From contig BCHX01000005.1 in NCBI GenBank assembly GCA_001599755.1, forward strand, positions 1,273,922 to 1,337,921: a stretch of DNA of 64,000 bases, read 5' to 3'. A program made the translations under genes and the position numbers. How positions within the stretch are numbered: the stretch's first letter is position 1; each line of letters begins with the position of its first letter. Origin of the DNA: Gliomastix tumulicola (Eukaryota; Ascomycota; Sordariomycetes; Hypocreales; Bionectriaceae). This document shows positions 1-11,659 of the stretch, piece by piece. The notes under the pieces are model-generated. The model made no database searches. It saw nothing but the letters and a program-made list of their open reading frames with translations, and had not been told where the DNA came from.

Positions 1-162
1 TGGGACCGCGTCAGCGTGCCGCCTGTCGCGCCGCTGTTTGACACGGCGCCCCTGTTCCGGCACATCTTTGTCAAGGGGCTGTTCCGGGACGAGCCGCGCG
101 GCGAGATCTACCTCTGGAACATGGCCCGGCCGTGGGAGCCCATGGTCAAGGCGTCAGCTTAG
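1..162 (+). CDS. C-terminal end of an unrecognised protein (5' partial)
   Basis: Frame 1 is open from the first base to a TAG at 160-162 and gives 53 residues rich in Pro, Phe, Arg and Trp, with the end reading NMARPWEPMVKASA. Third codon positions are almost all G or C (for example CTG TTC CGG CAC ATC), as in the confirmed genes of this window, so it reads as real coding sequence. The gene begins left of the window. I do not recognise the family and no catalytic motif is visible in this short tail. Confidence 0.6.
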   Translation, partial: WDRVSVPPVAPLFDTAPLFRHIFVKGLFRDEPRGEIYLWNMARPWEPMVKASA

Positions 163-3100
163 GCCCTGGACGAGGATACCTTACGCAATCGTGCAATGCG
201 AGTACCGCGCCCGCCGCACGCGCCACTCATTCATTGCCGTGATATTCGGCCACACTCATTCTCATCCATCCATTCCTTCCATCCTTTCCTTTGTCCTTTT
301 GCTTACAGATTATTCTCTTTCATCTCACACTGGGCAGGGCTACACAATTTGACTACACAGCACGGCGTTGGCGTTTTGATATTTACTTATAGTACTTAGC
401 ATCACTTACTTCCCTTCACATGTACACTTCACTCGCACATAGATTGGCTCTCCTGGCGAGACTCCCTTTTTCAACTTCTTACACTACTAATTTGGACATA
501 CCCTACACATGGCAATGAATGGTATATTGGACTGCTACAGGTACAGGGTTGGATTGGGCAGGGGAAAATGGAATGGCAGTCTGGTCACTGGCATGGAGTC
601 GGGTTAGGTACTACTAGGCACGCAGGCAGGCAGGCAGGCAGGCAGGCAGCGAGCGGACGGATGCATTATGGTGGTGTGGATTTTTACAGTTTGCTTGAGG
701 AGGCGGTGTCTTGAGGCTTGGGGGAGGAATGTGGTAGCACAGATAATCTGGTGAATGACATGAATAAAATCAATAAAATAGCTTTGTGTGCTTGAAATGT
801 GCCGTGGATCCAGGTCGGTGATTGTTTTCTACGTCTTGCATGCATGATTGCGCGCGCGAGAGCAATGGCGAGGTGGCAGCAAAGTTCCAGGTACCTGATT
901 GGTGCAGTGTGGTGGCGGTGCTGGGCCCTGGCAGGGGGGAGAGGCAAGACCGGTGCAGGTGACTGGCAACGCTGTCTGGCAGGCTGCGGCACGTGTTACC
1001 TGAGTTGCTGGCTCAAAAGCCCCGAAAAAAATATAAAAAAATTTGCCACTCGTCCTGTATAATGAGATGGCAGCCTATCGGGCGTTCTGGGCGGATTGGA
1101 AAGGTCAGCAGCACCGGTGGGTGAGCAATTGCCCATGCAATGCACGGACAGTGGGAGGGAGGGAGCCCGGGAGGGGCAGGCGTTTCAGTGCTCTCCAGTG
1201 TCGGATTGACCGCCCGCAGTGGTCAATCGCAGGGGAGCCTCGGAGGGGTTTTCAGCCACAGCAGGTTATTCCCAGGTTCCCGTTTCATGGTGTTAGGTAG
1301 TGGCTGGCGCCAGCGATTAACCTTAACGTTTTAACGGTCTTAGGTTAACCCGACGACACAACTCAACGACACGCCTCCAGGAGCTGTCGTGTCGCCATCA
1401 CGCTTTCAAAGTTCTTTTCGTGGCTGAGCAGCTCTACACCATCGGTGTCCGTACTTGAATCATCTGACAACGAACATATGCTCGAAAGGCATGCAAGGGA
1501 CAAGGGCACCAAAGGTTGTGAGTGGTGACGATCAGCTGTTGCCTTGGGCACCAACGAAGGTGAAGTCCTGAATCGGGTACAAATCGGGTTCGCCCTGCAT
1601 CGGTGCAGCATAAACGGTCCTCTTGCGGATGGCGATGGGAAGTACGAAAATAGGGGCGGCCCGCGACCGTTGGCCGCCACGACATGTGGTGTCTAAGATG
1701 AACCTGTCACTGTCGTTGCCCGAGCCCACTGATGTGCGCTGACAATTCAACGGCTGCCGCATCGAATAACGGTGAGATGAGGACGCCACTGCAGGTCCCC
1801 CAGCCAATAGAGCACACCGATCATCGCCGTGGCTGCAGCCATGTTTGCTGGGCCGCCTATGGATCAGTAATCATTACGACTCGAAATTCACGACCGCTGC
1901 CGAGGAGAGACTCCGAGCGAAACTCGGTGCTGGAAAGTACCAGTTCAAGGTCGTCTCAGCCGGAAAAAGCACAGGCTGCGGGATGGAAGAACACCGTACA
2001 ATCACTGTGCCCCTCCTTACAGGCTTGGCGAACACCGTCCTGTCTGTCCTATCCTTTCTTCACATTCCATCCATCCACGCCTCCCAATGTCATTAATTTA
2101 TTTCAGCCACGCTGCCTGGGCACTGGGAGCCTGGCTTCTGCCCGACAATGACTCATTAGACGGGCTTTTCTATCATAGCCCCAGAGGGCATCCAGCCGCC
2201 CGAGGACGACAGTCTCTCGCCTCTGGCGGCCTGCCTCTAATTATGGCGGGGCGGCCCTGACGGGAATGCACCTACACCTTTTTTGGGGTTGGAACTTTGG
2301 GACCTTTACACTTGTGCGTTGACACCGATCACGACGGCGAGGAACTTCGCTCACCAACGCACGGGAGGGGGGGGATTGGCCTCCTTTACTGACCTGCCGT
2401 TCGTGTATCCTGTCAGCTACGGCACCTGAACGGCGCAGCCACGTCACTTCGCACGGTGCAGAACTTTCCCGGCTGCGCCGTAGCCTTGACAGCAAATCGA
2501 TCCACCAACAAGTGCCTGAAAATCGTGTACCTCAACACATGCTCACGCCCAGGCATCTGGCCTGACCTGGATCCTGGGTATGGCTATTAGAACACCGAGC
2601 AAAGTTTCAGATGGCGGTGCAGCTCACAAGCCACTCGGAACTTTAACATCGGTCACCTTCCCCTGGTGTCCATGGAGCTCCAGTGGCTACCAGCTGCAAG
2701 GCGGACGCAAGGTCCCTGCTCCTGAGCCAGCGTAGCCGTGCAGCTTCTGTCCAATCACGACCCTGGTCTGTACCGGAAAATGGCAGTCTGTGGCGTATGA
2801 GTCCAGGTGTCATGCTGGTCAGTCTGCCGTGCATGAGAAAACGCAGGGGGGGTGCTATCACTTGCAGCCCATGGTCGATCACTGACAGCTGAACCACCCC
2901 GTTGGTGACCGCCCAGCCAAAGCCCTACTTCGCCACGGGCAAGACAGGGTCATCTTTCTGCTTCTATCTTCCCAAAAAGAAGCCGTGCTTGTGCTTGTAT
3001 GTATGCAGAATCCTCGTCTTTGTCAACCTGTGGTCTCCGGAGGCCGCTTCGGGCGAGGCGAACCATCTGGTTCGCATGGCGTAGTCGCTACCTGAGAGCC

Positions 3101-3511
3101 CCGCCGTTCCAATACTTGTTCTTCCCTTTTGCCGTTCCAAGTTGCCTTCACCTCCTTGGCTCGGTGGTCCCCAAGGCGAGGACGCCCTACCCAGGCTCGC
3201 TCCTCTTCACGTGCCCATCCCCAGTTCTGTCTGCGCCCCTTACCCACCGAGCCCCTTTTGTGTTTGTTTGATTCTGCGGAAAGCCTTGCTTCCTCCGTCC
3301 GAACGGATATTACTCGCTCTGGTCTGTCGAGGCGTGCTCGGGCTCGTCGTGGCTGAAGACGTTCTGGCACTCTCTGAATGCCTTGCCGCAGCGCCGTGTG
3401 GTGATCTCGGGCTGATAACCGGCGGAAGCCATCATTGCCATCCCTGGTAGTGTGTGGTGTGTGGCGACCATCCCCTTTTGCTGTGGCTCCTGGGGGACAC
3501 CGCGCGCTGCA
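163..3511. other. Intergenic stretch, no gene seen
   Basis: About 3.3 kb between the partial gene and the small gene at 3672. Short reading frames on both strands lack coding codon bias, introns in phase or recognisable motifs. It holds a GCAG tetranucleotide array at 622-649 and a pyrimidine-rich tract before 3500. Confidence 0.6.
622..649. repeat. (GCAG)7 microsatellite
   Basis: Seven uninterrupted copies of the tetranucleotide GCAG lie downstream of the partial gene. It is a likely length-polymorphic locus; no function is evident. Confidence 0.9.
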
Positions 3512-3519
3512 TATAAATA
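3512..3519 (+). promoter_or_regulatory. TATA box of the small gene at 3672
   Basis: TATAAATA lies 153 nt before the ATG at 3672, followed by a C/T- and A-rich leader typical of highly expressed fungal genes. It is a perfect TATA consensus in the right orientation. The transcription start itself is inferred. Confidence 0.55.
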
Positions 3520-3671
3520 AGGTCAAGTCCCCCCGTCTCGAACTTCTCCTCCTCGCATCAACAGCTCGGACACATACCTTTCTACCACACTCAAAAGGAC
3601 CACCAAAACTTCTTTAGCAACCTTTTGCACAACTACCACGCTGCCACGACAACTGCAACACATAAGAAAAC

Positions 3672-3981
3672 ATGTCGACATCAGGCAACGCGGGCAGGTG
3701 AGAACCCTCCTCTCTCTCGTTGACCGTCTTGAACGCCGGCTGTCGTTTGCTAACCTTTGACCTTTGGCTTTAGCTGGAACGGCTACAGCACCGCGCCGGA
3801 CCCGCGTGCCCATGTGCCGGCTGACAACACCGTCTACCAGGCGAGCGCGCCGCACAATCCCCGCACGAGGCCCAGCCGCGAGGCCAGGGCCAGGAATGCC
3901 ATCGACACTTTCAACAGCACCGTGCCCCAGTATGGCCAGGGAGGAGGCTACCAAAGCCAGGGAGGGGGCTCTCGAGGCTGA
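3672..3981 (+). CDS. Small hypothetical protein, 77 aa, one intron
   Basis: Exons 3672-3697 and 3774-3981. The ATG follows an AAAAC context. The 76-nt intron starts GTGAG, has a GCTAAC branch site at about 3749 and ends TAG at 3771-3773; splicing joins AG to C to make Ser and opens one frame. The protein begins MSTSGNAGSWNGYSTAPDPR and ends in a Gly/Gln/Ser-rich tail (QYGQGGGYQSQGGGSRG), with no signal peptide or membrane segment. It looks disordered, with a basic stretch (TRPSREARARNA) near residue 50. I recognise no domain. The good promoter, leader, canonical intron and GC-rich third positions argue for a real gene, possibly a small stress- or growth-related protein, but function is unknown. 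Confidence 0.65.
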
Positions 3982-5356
3982 ACCCCGACTCTCGCTTCTC
4001 TATCGATCGATGGTGTGACACGCGCGCGGGCTGGAAGGGTGGTGGGCTGGAGTGTAAGAAGGGGGCACAGGGTGTGATCGATGGAGTGTACATTGGCTTG
4101 AATGTATGCTGGCGGTCGGGTCGGATCCGGAGTTGTGCTTTTGTCATTTGCTTGCAGCTGGAGTTTACTTCCCCTTATCAAGGAGGGTGGATGGGGGAGG
4201 AGGGTTTCTTATAAATATTCGGTCTCGCGACCATGTGGATAGATAGAATGTCGGATATCAATTTGCATTTTGCACTTGCTCGGTATGCCCCTCTGTTGGT
4301 TGTGCAGAATTGGGCTCGGCGTTCTCCTCATCCCACCCATCATCGTGATCCGTTTATCGTCACAAGACCTCCTCTTGCATACGGGCGAGCTTTCCTGAAG
4401 AAGGTCCCCTCCTCGCTAACCCACTCTTATCACGCCTCGTGCATAATTACGCGCATCGATGCAACACTCCTGCACGAGATGGATGCCCAACACGGACAGA
4501 AAGAGGAAGCCGTGATGGATCACCGACGGGCTTGGGACAGTACAATGTGGGAGCACGTGTCTCTCTCTCTGCTGGTGCGGAGGGGCGGGCACCGTGCCAA
4601 GATGGGGAGGGTCGAGGCCATCTTGGCCGCCTCTTTTGCCTTATTTTGATACCGAGAGTTCCGGCTGCTTGCGCTTCCCCAAGTGGCATATTGATTCTAC
4701 CCGTCTCTACATCTACAGAGTCTTTTCCCTGACTACTTCCAAGGGGGGATGCCTACTGTGTTTGTAGGTGAAGCCGTTGCCTCGCCAAATGATACCTAGT
4801 GAGGCCATCCATCAAAGGCCCTCTACTACCGTCCCAAGCCTGATGTTGCGACCAACCTCTCACGATCTCCCACGAACGAGCAGACTTCGAACCTTTGCAC
4901 CTTGATCTTGATCCTGATGTGCTCCGAGCCTCCGTAAACGAGCCGTGGACGACGCCCGATCTCATTCCGAAAGCGACCGACCCCTGCGAGAATCAACATC
5001 GTCGAAGCTCATAGGGGCAGACGCGACATTTCTGATATTCCGAGAAGAACAAAGGGCCTCTCGCAAGGCGTGTTCACTGGTCTACGAGGTACAACATGAC
5101 GAACAAGAGCATGCCGTGGGAGCCCAGGAGAAGCGCTCGGTCTAGACGATCAGGGGTGACTTAGCCGCCGAGACCGATGCTAGACGCATCCACAATGTGT
5201 TAGCTACGCCGCACTTTGCTGTGAACCAACAGGGAGTTGGGATCACTCTTCAGGAATCATACCCCCTCAAAGGTGCCCTACTGTCGTCTAAAGGCACATA
5301 CTGAGGGGGTTGGCATCCCACCCAGTCTCGCTCGCAACTCTATCACGACACTCAAC
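3982..5356. other. Intergenic stretch, no gene seen
   Basis: 3' flank of the small gene, then about 1.3 kb with only short frames that lack coding bias. A TATAAATA-like element at about 4210 is not followed by a convincing gene. Confidence 0.5.
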
Positions 5357-6138
5357 ATGACGGCCGTCCCTTCTGTCACTAAACCAGCCTGGCTCGCGTT
5401 CCTCGAAGAGCATTATCCTGGCGACGATGGCGAACGTTATCCCGCCTGGGTGCTTGAGCTTCTGGATATCGCTCGGAAGGTTATTGAGCCAGAAGGAGAC
5501 GATTCACGGGCTATCGACGATGCTATCGACGATGCTATCCAGAAAATCGTCCAGTCATACCGCACCTCATGGCTGCCATCTGGAATAGAACGCACAGTGA
5601 GATGCTGGCCCTCGTTTATCATGACGGAGGCAGTTCCACTGGCACTCGATAGCTGGCTCCCACTTGCTCCCCAGTGCGACCCAACCCCTCACCGAGATCT
5701 GCTGCAGCTCACTACAAGGGCGCCCGCAGCACGATCCTCTACGTCGGCCAGTTCTACGCGGCCGGCGTCATGCGCGAGACGGGGCTGCGTATGATGGTGA
5801 AGGAGGACTCGCGGGGCCTCGAGGTCGATCCGCTACCACCAGTGTCTAAGAAGTCGCGGCAGTGCATGGCCGAGATATCCGCGTAGATCATGCTGATGTC
5901 CGGGTCAAGGCTGGCAGAGTCGCTGGGGAGTATACCTGAGCTGGATCAGGAGGTGTGGAAGGGCTGGGCGGTTCGGTTTAGGGAGCTGGCTGAGGACGCG
6001 GCCGAGGATGAAGGGTGGCATTTCAGTGAATGTGCGGGGGCGGCACACTCTCGTATGGGCGAGCTGACGCCGGACCTGCTTTCTGGGAGCATTTATAACG
6101 GTGAGTTCGGAGGGGGCGGTTCATATGGTAGCCGTTAG
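5357..6138 (+). pseudogene. Broken gene, possibly DUF3632-like
   Basis: An ATG at 5357 opens a coding-like frame (MTAVPSVTKPAWLAFLEEHY, then an acidic helix with a duplicated AIDDAIDD from a 12-nt repeat at about 5515-5540). After about 5640 the coding-like signal moves to the +1 frame at about 5705-5883 (TILYVGQFYAAGVMRETGLR), hits TAG at 5884-5886, and continues in that same frame to about 6090 with a DxEVWKGWAVRFRELAEDAAEDEGWHF segment. That last segment resembles the Trp-rich C-terminal helix of fungal DUF3632 proteins. No GT..AG pair I tried repairs both the frame change and the stop. The stop would be a Gln codon if CAG had become TAG. The family assignment is tentative. Confidence 0.4.
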
Positions 6139-7361
6139 GAGAATATCCGAATGTTGGACTGCATGGAGCTGATTTATCGGTCATTTTCTTGCTCAACGCG
6201 GGTGGTTTGGCCAATTCAACATGCAGGCGAGGGGTGCCCACTCTCAGTGGAAGCAGTAAATCTCACTGAGAGGCGCTGGGAGTTCAGCGGGGATGCGTCA
6301 GGTCTCACACCCACGGAGTGCTAGTAGCCTGTTCTATTCAGCCACATGTCTGCGACCCCAATCTCTCCCCAATGAGAAAGCACGACTGTAATCTTTCTTG
6401 ACCATCCTAAAATCTCACTCTCGGATGTTAATCCCAGCTTGTTCTCCCTCAAAGCTCAGCGTAAAGTCCCATCATCACTGTTGGTGCAGTTCACCTCCCC
6501 CGCACCAAACACCTGGAGCTGCCTTAAAAGGAAGGTCTGCATGCTGAACGACGGCAGTGAGCCGGGCTCGGACAGGACTTTTTACTCACTGCCAGTTAGA
6601 TGCCGTCATATCCAGTGTTCGTTTCCTGGCTCCCTGGCTTCTCCACCTCCCTTCATGTGTCGTGTGCAGCCGTGTTACTTGCTGTTTCAGTGCGGGGAGC
6701 ATTCTCATTTTATTGTCCCTTGAAAGAAGCCACGATCTGGTGCCAAGGCACGCTTCGTGCTGTCTCCAGCTTGGCTGGCTGTGATCCGCTTACGAGCCGC
6801 ACTGACACTGATGACGGCGACAGCTCTCATTGATCCGAGTCGCTGCGCAATTCCCGGCCCCCTCGCTGGAAAAGAGAGCGAGAAGACACGCACGCTCTGC
6901 ATACGACAGTCTCAGGTGGCAATCTCGCCATGCCGGGCCCTTAATTGCCGTCCGAGACACTGACCTTCCATTCTGTCCTACCAACCCGGGATCTTTTGGT
7001 CGGGGTTGACTTGCGGGATTGTTCCACAACGCTTGATGCTACCTGATAGCGACGAGTCCACGACCTGCTCGGCGCGACCGCCAATCAGTACACGAGATGG
7101 TGCTTATCGCTCTCCATCCAGTGAGGGACGATCCCCGACGGGCTCTCAACTGACTGGAGCTCCGTGGTCCCCCTGCTACCCACCCTGCCGGTCCCCAATG
7201 TGCCGATCACTCAGGAGCTGTTCATGCGCTCTCCAACGGTGCCATTGCACAAAAGCGATGTGTTGCCTGCCCTCTGACTCTCTTTCGGCCCCAAGTGCCC
7301 TCCCTTCCCGCTCCTCAACCATTCACTCACACTTGAGGACTGTCCCTCGTCTGCGTGCAAG
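6139..7361. other. Intergenic stretch / upstream region of the S28 peptidase
   Basis: No gene seen. Short frames only, without coding bias; the last few hundred bases before 7362 are C/T-rich and probably promoter and leader of the peptidase gene. Confidence 0.5.
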
Positions 7362-9109
7362 ATGGTGCGACTGGATGTGATGGCTCTTGCGGCCCTCGCG
7401 GGCTCAGTGTCTGCACTGCAGATGCTGCCTATGCCCATTAGCGAGCTTGCCAAACAGGTAACTACGAGCTCAATTGGTGACGGCTCTGTGAGATGAATTC
7501 GTGGCTGACTCGCACAGATCAAACCGCGGGGCCCCTTGGTCAAGAACGACGCCCTCGCTTATCCGGAGTACAATCTGTCCGTCCCGATTGACCACTTCCA
7601 CAACGACACCAAGTACGAGCCGCACTCCAATGGCACGTTCAACCTCCGCTACTGGTTCGACGCGCAGTTCTACGAGCCCGGCGGCCCCGTCTTTGTGCTG
7701 GGCGCCGGCGAGACGAGCGGCGAGGACCGTATTCCTTTCCTTGAGAAGGGCATCATCTACGAGATCGCAAAGGCCACCAAGGGCATTGGCGTCATCCTCG
7801 AGCACCGCTACTACGGCACCAGCATCCCCACGCCCGACTTCAGCACCGAGAACCTGCGCTTCCTGACCACGGAGCAGGCCCTCGCCGACTCGGCGTACTT
7901 TGCCCAGAACGTCGTGTTTGAGGGGCTGGAGGACGTCGATGTGAGCCCGGACGTGACCCCCTGGGTTGCCTACGGCGGCTCCTACGCGGGCGCGTTCGTC
8001 GCGTTCCTGAGGATCGTCTATCCCGACGTCTTCTTCGCTGCCATCTCGTCCTCGGGCGTGCCTGAGGCCATCTGGGACTACTGGGAGTACTTTGAGGCCG
8101 CGCGCATCTACGCCCCTGAGCCCTGCTCCGAGACGACTGGCAAGCTGACGCACGTCGTCGACACCATCCTCCTCGACGAGTCCCTGTCCGAGCACATCCC
8201 TCAGCTCAAGCAGGTCTTCGGCCTCGGCCGCGTGACAGATAACACCGACTTCGCCGCGGCGCTCCGTGGTGGCATCTACTCGATACAGAGCTACAACTGG
8301 GACCCCGCCATCAGCGACGACGAGTTCTTCCGGTACTGCGAGACCGTCTCCAAGGACGAGAACCAGTACCCGGGCCTCGAGGGCCGCAGGGAGACGGTCA
8401 AGGAGCTCATCACCGTCGCCGGGTACGAGGATGAGCTCGACCCCCTGACGGACCGGATGCTGAACTACATTGGTACCCTTGGACGTACTGTTGCCGCGTG
8501 CACGGAGGAGGATCAGAACCAGTGCTTTGGGACGAGGAATGTGACGTTTATGGCCCAGGACGACTGGTCGCAGACGTGGAGGCTGTGGAACTACCAGGTC
8601 TGCACAGAGTGAGCTCCCCCCAACCCTCCCTCAACAAATGAAATGAGTATATGACTGACTGACTGACTAACCCCCCCCCCAGATGGGGCTACCTCCAAAC
8701 CGGCTCGGGCGCACCCGACGACATCCTCCCGATGATCTCCCGCCTCGTCGACCTCGAGTACTCGTCCGCCACCTGCCGCGACGCCTTCAACCTCCACGGC
8801 GTCGCCAACGTCTCCAACATCAACAAGTACGGCGGCTTCGACGCGTCCTACCCGCGCCTGGCCTGGGTCGACGGCGAGTGGGACCCGTGGCGCGCCGCCG
8901 GCGTCCAGGCGCTCACGCAGCCGCCGCGCGAGTCGACGCCCTCGGAGCCCGTGATCCTTATCGACGGCGCCGTGCACCACTGGGACGAGAACGGCGTGTG
9001 GCCCAACGAGACGACGGCGGACTTCCCGCCTGCGCCTGTCAAGGAGGCGAAGGATGCGATCCGCGAGTTTACGTTGGCCTGGTTGGAGGAGTGGGAGCCG
9101 AAGAGGTGA
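7362..9109 (+). CDS. Secreted S28 serine carboxypeptidase (Pro-Xaa carboxypeptidase family), 537 aa
   Basis: Exons 7362-7457, 7518-8608 and 8683-9109. It cleaves peptide bonds after proline-containing ends and acts outside the cell or in the vacuole. Residues 1-19 form a signal peptide (MVRLDVMALAALAGSVSAL). The alpha/beta-hydrolase nucleophile sits in YGGSYAG with Ser187; the acid is Asp463 in DGEWDPW and the base is in the AVHHWDENG motif (His494/495). All three members of the S28 triad are present and the length is normal for the family. Intron 1 has a GCTGAC branch site. Intron 2 has four GACT repeats followed by ten C before the AG; splicing there restores TEWGYLQTGS, a conserved S28 block. 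Several N-glycosylation sequons (for example NDT, NGT) fit secretion. Confidence 0.92.
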
Positions 9110-9120
9110 GAGGCGTACAT

Positions 9121-9146
9121 AGAGAGAGAGAGAGACAGAGAGAGAG
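9121..9146. repeat. GA-rich microsatellite in the 3' flank of the S28 gene
   Basis: A (GA)n run with one interruption begins 12 nt after the stop codon of the peptidase, so it probably lies in the 3' UTR. Confidence 0.85.
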
Positions 9147-9946
9147 TCTGCAGGCTTCCGCGTTTTCAGGGGGGCGATGAATATGAATCTGTTGGTATTT
9201 CGACTTGGGTGTATAAGACGTGAGCTGACGTTGTTTCAAGTATGAGGATACAGCCCGTCGAGCGCCAACATCTACTCTCTCTGCACCTAGGTAGCTGAGG
9301 GTTGGAAATTCAAACGCAGTGATGGTGTAGATTGCTTGTCGTCTATGAAGAGAAGCTATTGGCCTCGTGAACCCCTGCCGTCGTGAGCGTTTTCCATTCG
9401 CGAAGTACATCGAGACAGGAGGCTGGTACTGTTCGCTGGTACTGTTCGCTGGGACAACTATGCGCTTTCTAGCAACGCGGTATGTAAAGGAATGAGAGAA
9501 GCCATGAACAATAGAAGTGCAAGTGTTGGCGATATGATAAGGACCGGCCTGGACACATTCATACGCCAGAAACCGCGTCTTAACCCTCGCTCCAAGACAG
9601 TCACATTTGAACGAAACCACGCGCAAGTAGTTCGCTCTACGAGGTGACTATCCTTGTCAAAGTCATGCCTAACGCCTAGCATAAGATCGCCATGTGTCAC
9701 AAGCTCGTCACACCGTCAAGTAACAACCTTGCGGATGCGACAGAATTCCCGAGGAGGAGATTTAGATCACCAATGACTGTGACCGGTTCAAGAAGTCAGG
9801 TCCACGATGCAGCACGCCCAGCGTTTCCTACGCTAGTGCCAAGAGTGAGACTCAGCAGCCATGTCTCGGGCACGCGGACGAAGGGTATATTGGTAGGGGA
9901 TCAGGCTAAACCGACTGGTGGAATAGCTCTCATACGGTAAGGGTGT
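9147..9946. other. Intergenic stretch between convergent genes
   Basis: No gene seen between the S28 gene and the end of the kinase gene. A 13-nt direct duplication (GGTACTGTTCGCT) lies at about 9425-9450. Confidence 0.5.
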
Positions 9947-10933
9947 CTAGTTTGAAGGGATAGAAACCAAGGAGTCTGATCCAGTCGCGCTTGAGTCTAT
10001 GATAAGCCTGTCCAGACCATCAACGACCTCTTGAGCAGTGGCAAGCTGTCCCGTCCAACACGCGTGAATGATACTTCCGTATTGCAACGTGCGAGTCTCA
10101 GGAAACGTTTGCAGCCCAAAGAGACGCTCAACCTCTTCGTCCTCCAAGTCCTGGTAGGGTTCTTCGCCAGTGACGATGAAATAGAGCACCGAACCCAAGC
10201 CGAACACGTCGTCCACCTTCGAAGGCACATACCCGCCAAACCACAGCCGGGACTGGTATCTTGGGCCTGGGGCGCAGAGGGAAACTGTGGCTCCCGGGTA
10301 TGAGCTCCCACCAAAGTCACAGATGCGCAAATTCAGCTGCTCATCTAACACAAAGTTGCGAGGAGCAACATCGTGGTGTGTGACACCAGCTGCGTGAACG
10401 GCCTCCAGAGCTTTGGCTGCCTCCCACGCCCATTTCCGACGAGTGTTGGCGGAGATATGACTCCCGCTGTCTCGTACGTAGGTTTTCAAGTCCTCGTTGG
10501 CCTGGCCTTCTATGGTCAGAGTATAACTCTTCTCATCCCAGCTCACGAGCCCCGGGACGAAGGGGCTAGGTCCGATCAGCTGATAAACAGCCGCCTCGCG
10601 TGCAACGCTCTCACGATTCTTCTGTTCTGCGGCGCGATTGTATGGGTTCATCTTGGGCGACTTGACAATGTGGCCGGCAGGGGACCGCTCGATGATGGCG
10701 TGAGAACCCATGCTCACGAAGATACCCTTGGTGATGTAGTAAACCTCGCCCGGTCCAACGTGTTCCGGAATCTGGAACACCGATTCGCTCCATTGCGGGT
10801 GTTCTGCACGAGCCCATGAGCCTGGTACAGGGATATACTGAATCCGGGTGGAGGGTGGCAGGGGATATTCGGGCAACGAATCGTCCTGCTCGACGTCGCG
10901 TGACGGAGAGGATTGATGGGTGAGCAGTGGCAT
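9947..10933 (-). CDS. Protein kinase-like protein, 328 aa
   Basis: Intronless. I take the ATG at 10933 (MPLLTHQSSPSR); the frame is open further upstream only through a non-ATG codon. The residues of an active kinase are visible: Lys91 in HIVK, Glu113 in REAAVYQ for the helix-C salt bridge, catalytic loop HHDVAPRN with Asp188 and Asn193, and DFG at 206-208. The usual HRD is HHD. The N-lobe is short and there is no glycine-rich loop of standard form, as in the small fungal stand-alone kinases expanded in Sordariomycetes. No signal peptide or membrane segment, so cytosolic. Its substrate cannot be read from sequence. A decayed inverted copy lies just upstream (11660-12310). Confidence 0.8.
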   Translation of the reverse strand: MPLLTHQSSPSRDVEQDDSLPEYPLPPSTRIQYIPVPGSWARAEHPQWSESVFQIPEHVGPGEVYYITKGIFVSMGSHAIIERSPAGHIVKSPKMNPYNRAAEQKNRESVAREAAVYQLIGPSPFVPGLVSWDEKSYTLTIEGQANEDLKTYVRDSGSHISANTRRKWAWEAAKALEAVHAAGVTHHDVAPRNFVLDEQLNLRICDFGGSSYPGATVSLCAPGPRYQSRLWFGGYVPSKVDDVFGLGSVLYFIVTGEEPYQDLEDEEVERLFGLQTFPETRTLQYGSIIHACWTGQLATAQEVVDGLDRLIIDSSATGSDSLVSIPSN

Positions 10934-11659
10934 GACCCTGGAGCACGTGACCGCCACGGAGCGTTGAAGGGAAGGAGCTGGATGATTCGTTGGATGGCAC
11001 GACTAGCGAAGACAAGTACTAGTAACCAGCCCGCTGGAGTGGACTGGATCGCGGCGTGGGTCAAGGTAGGTTCGTGACGAAGGGAAGGACCGCGGTGGAT
11101 GAGAGAAGGAGAAGTCTCCCGTGCGACGCGTGTTTCCAGCATTGGTCTGTGCGGGAGCTGCTTTGTCAGCAGAGTTATTGCCTAATCCTCACAAGTGCGA
11201 GTGCCGGTTGGAGAGGAAAGAGTGACCTGACGAGAAAAGAGTTACCCGACTCTTGTTTGCTGCATGGCTCCTTCCGTATTCTTTTGTGCCTACTCCTTCA
11301 TCATGCTGACAGAGAGCTTTGGCGAAGTACCTTATCTTGACCACGAAGACCTCAGTTTCTGCCACCTACTAGTAGTAAGTAAATAACCAGGCACCTAGCC
11401 CAGCATTCCACAGTCTGCATCTAGTTCTGGCATAACCCTCACTCTCAGCCAGTCTGCAGTCTCTCTCGCTGCTGTCGAGCCTCCGACAGCTGGGTCTCGC
11501 AAGAGGGTCCGAACGGATGCCCAGGATCAAACGCCCGCCTTCATGGTTCCTCCCGCAGTATACGCCGCAGTACTCTGCCGCCGTCAACTACTACTACCTT
11601 CACAGAAACGTCTCCATAAACATCGACAAACATCACATTCACCAGACCTCCCATCGCAA
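10934..11659. other. Spacer between the kinase gene and its decayed copy
   Basis: Presumed promoter of the minus-strand kinase. Nothing gene-like is seen. Confidence 0.45.

Noticed and set aside
3023..3526. 167-codon Arg-rich frame on the minus strand
   Set aside because: Lies over the promoter and TATA box of the small gene; no true ATG at the start and no coding bias.
7470..8195. 241-codon open frame on the minus strand
   Set aside because: It is the antisense shadow of the S28 peptidase; the G/C-rich third positions of the sense gene keep the opposite frame open. Its Val/Arg/Gly-rich text has no motif.
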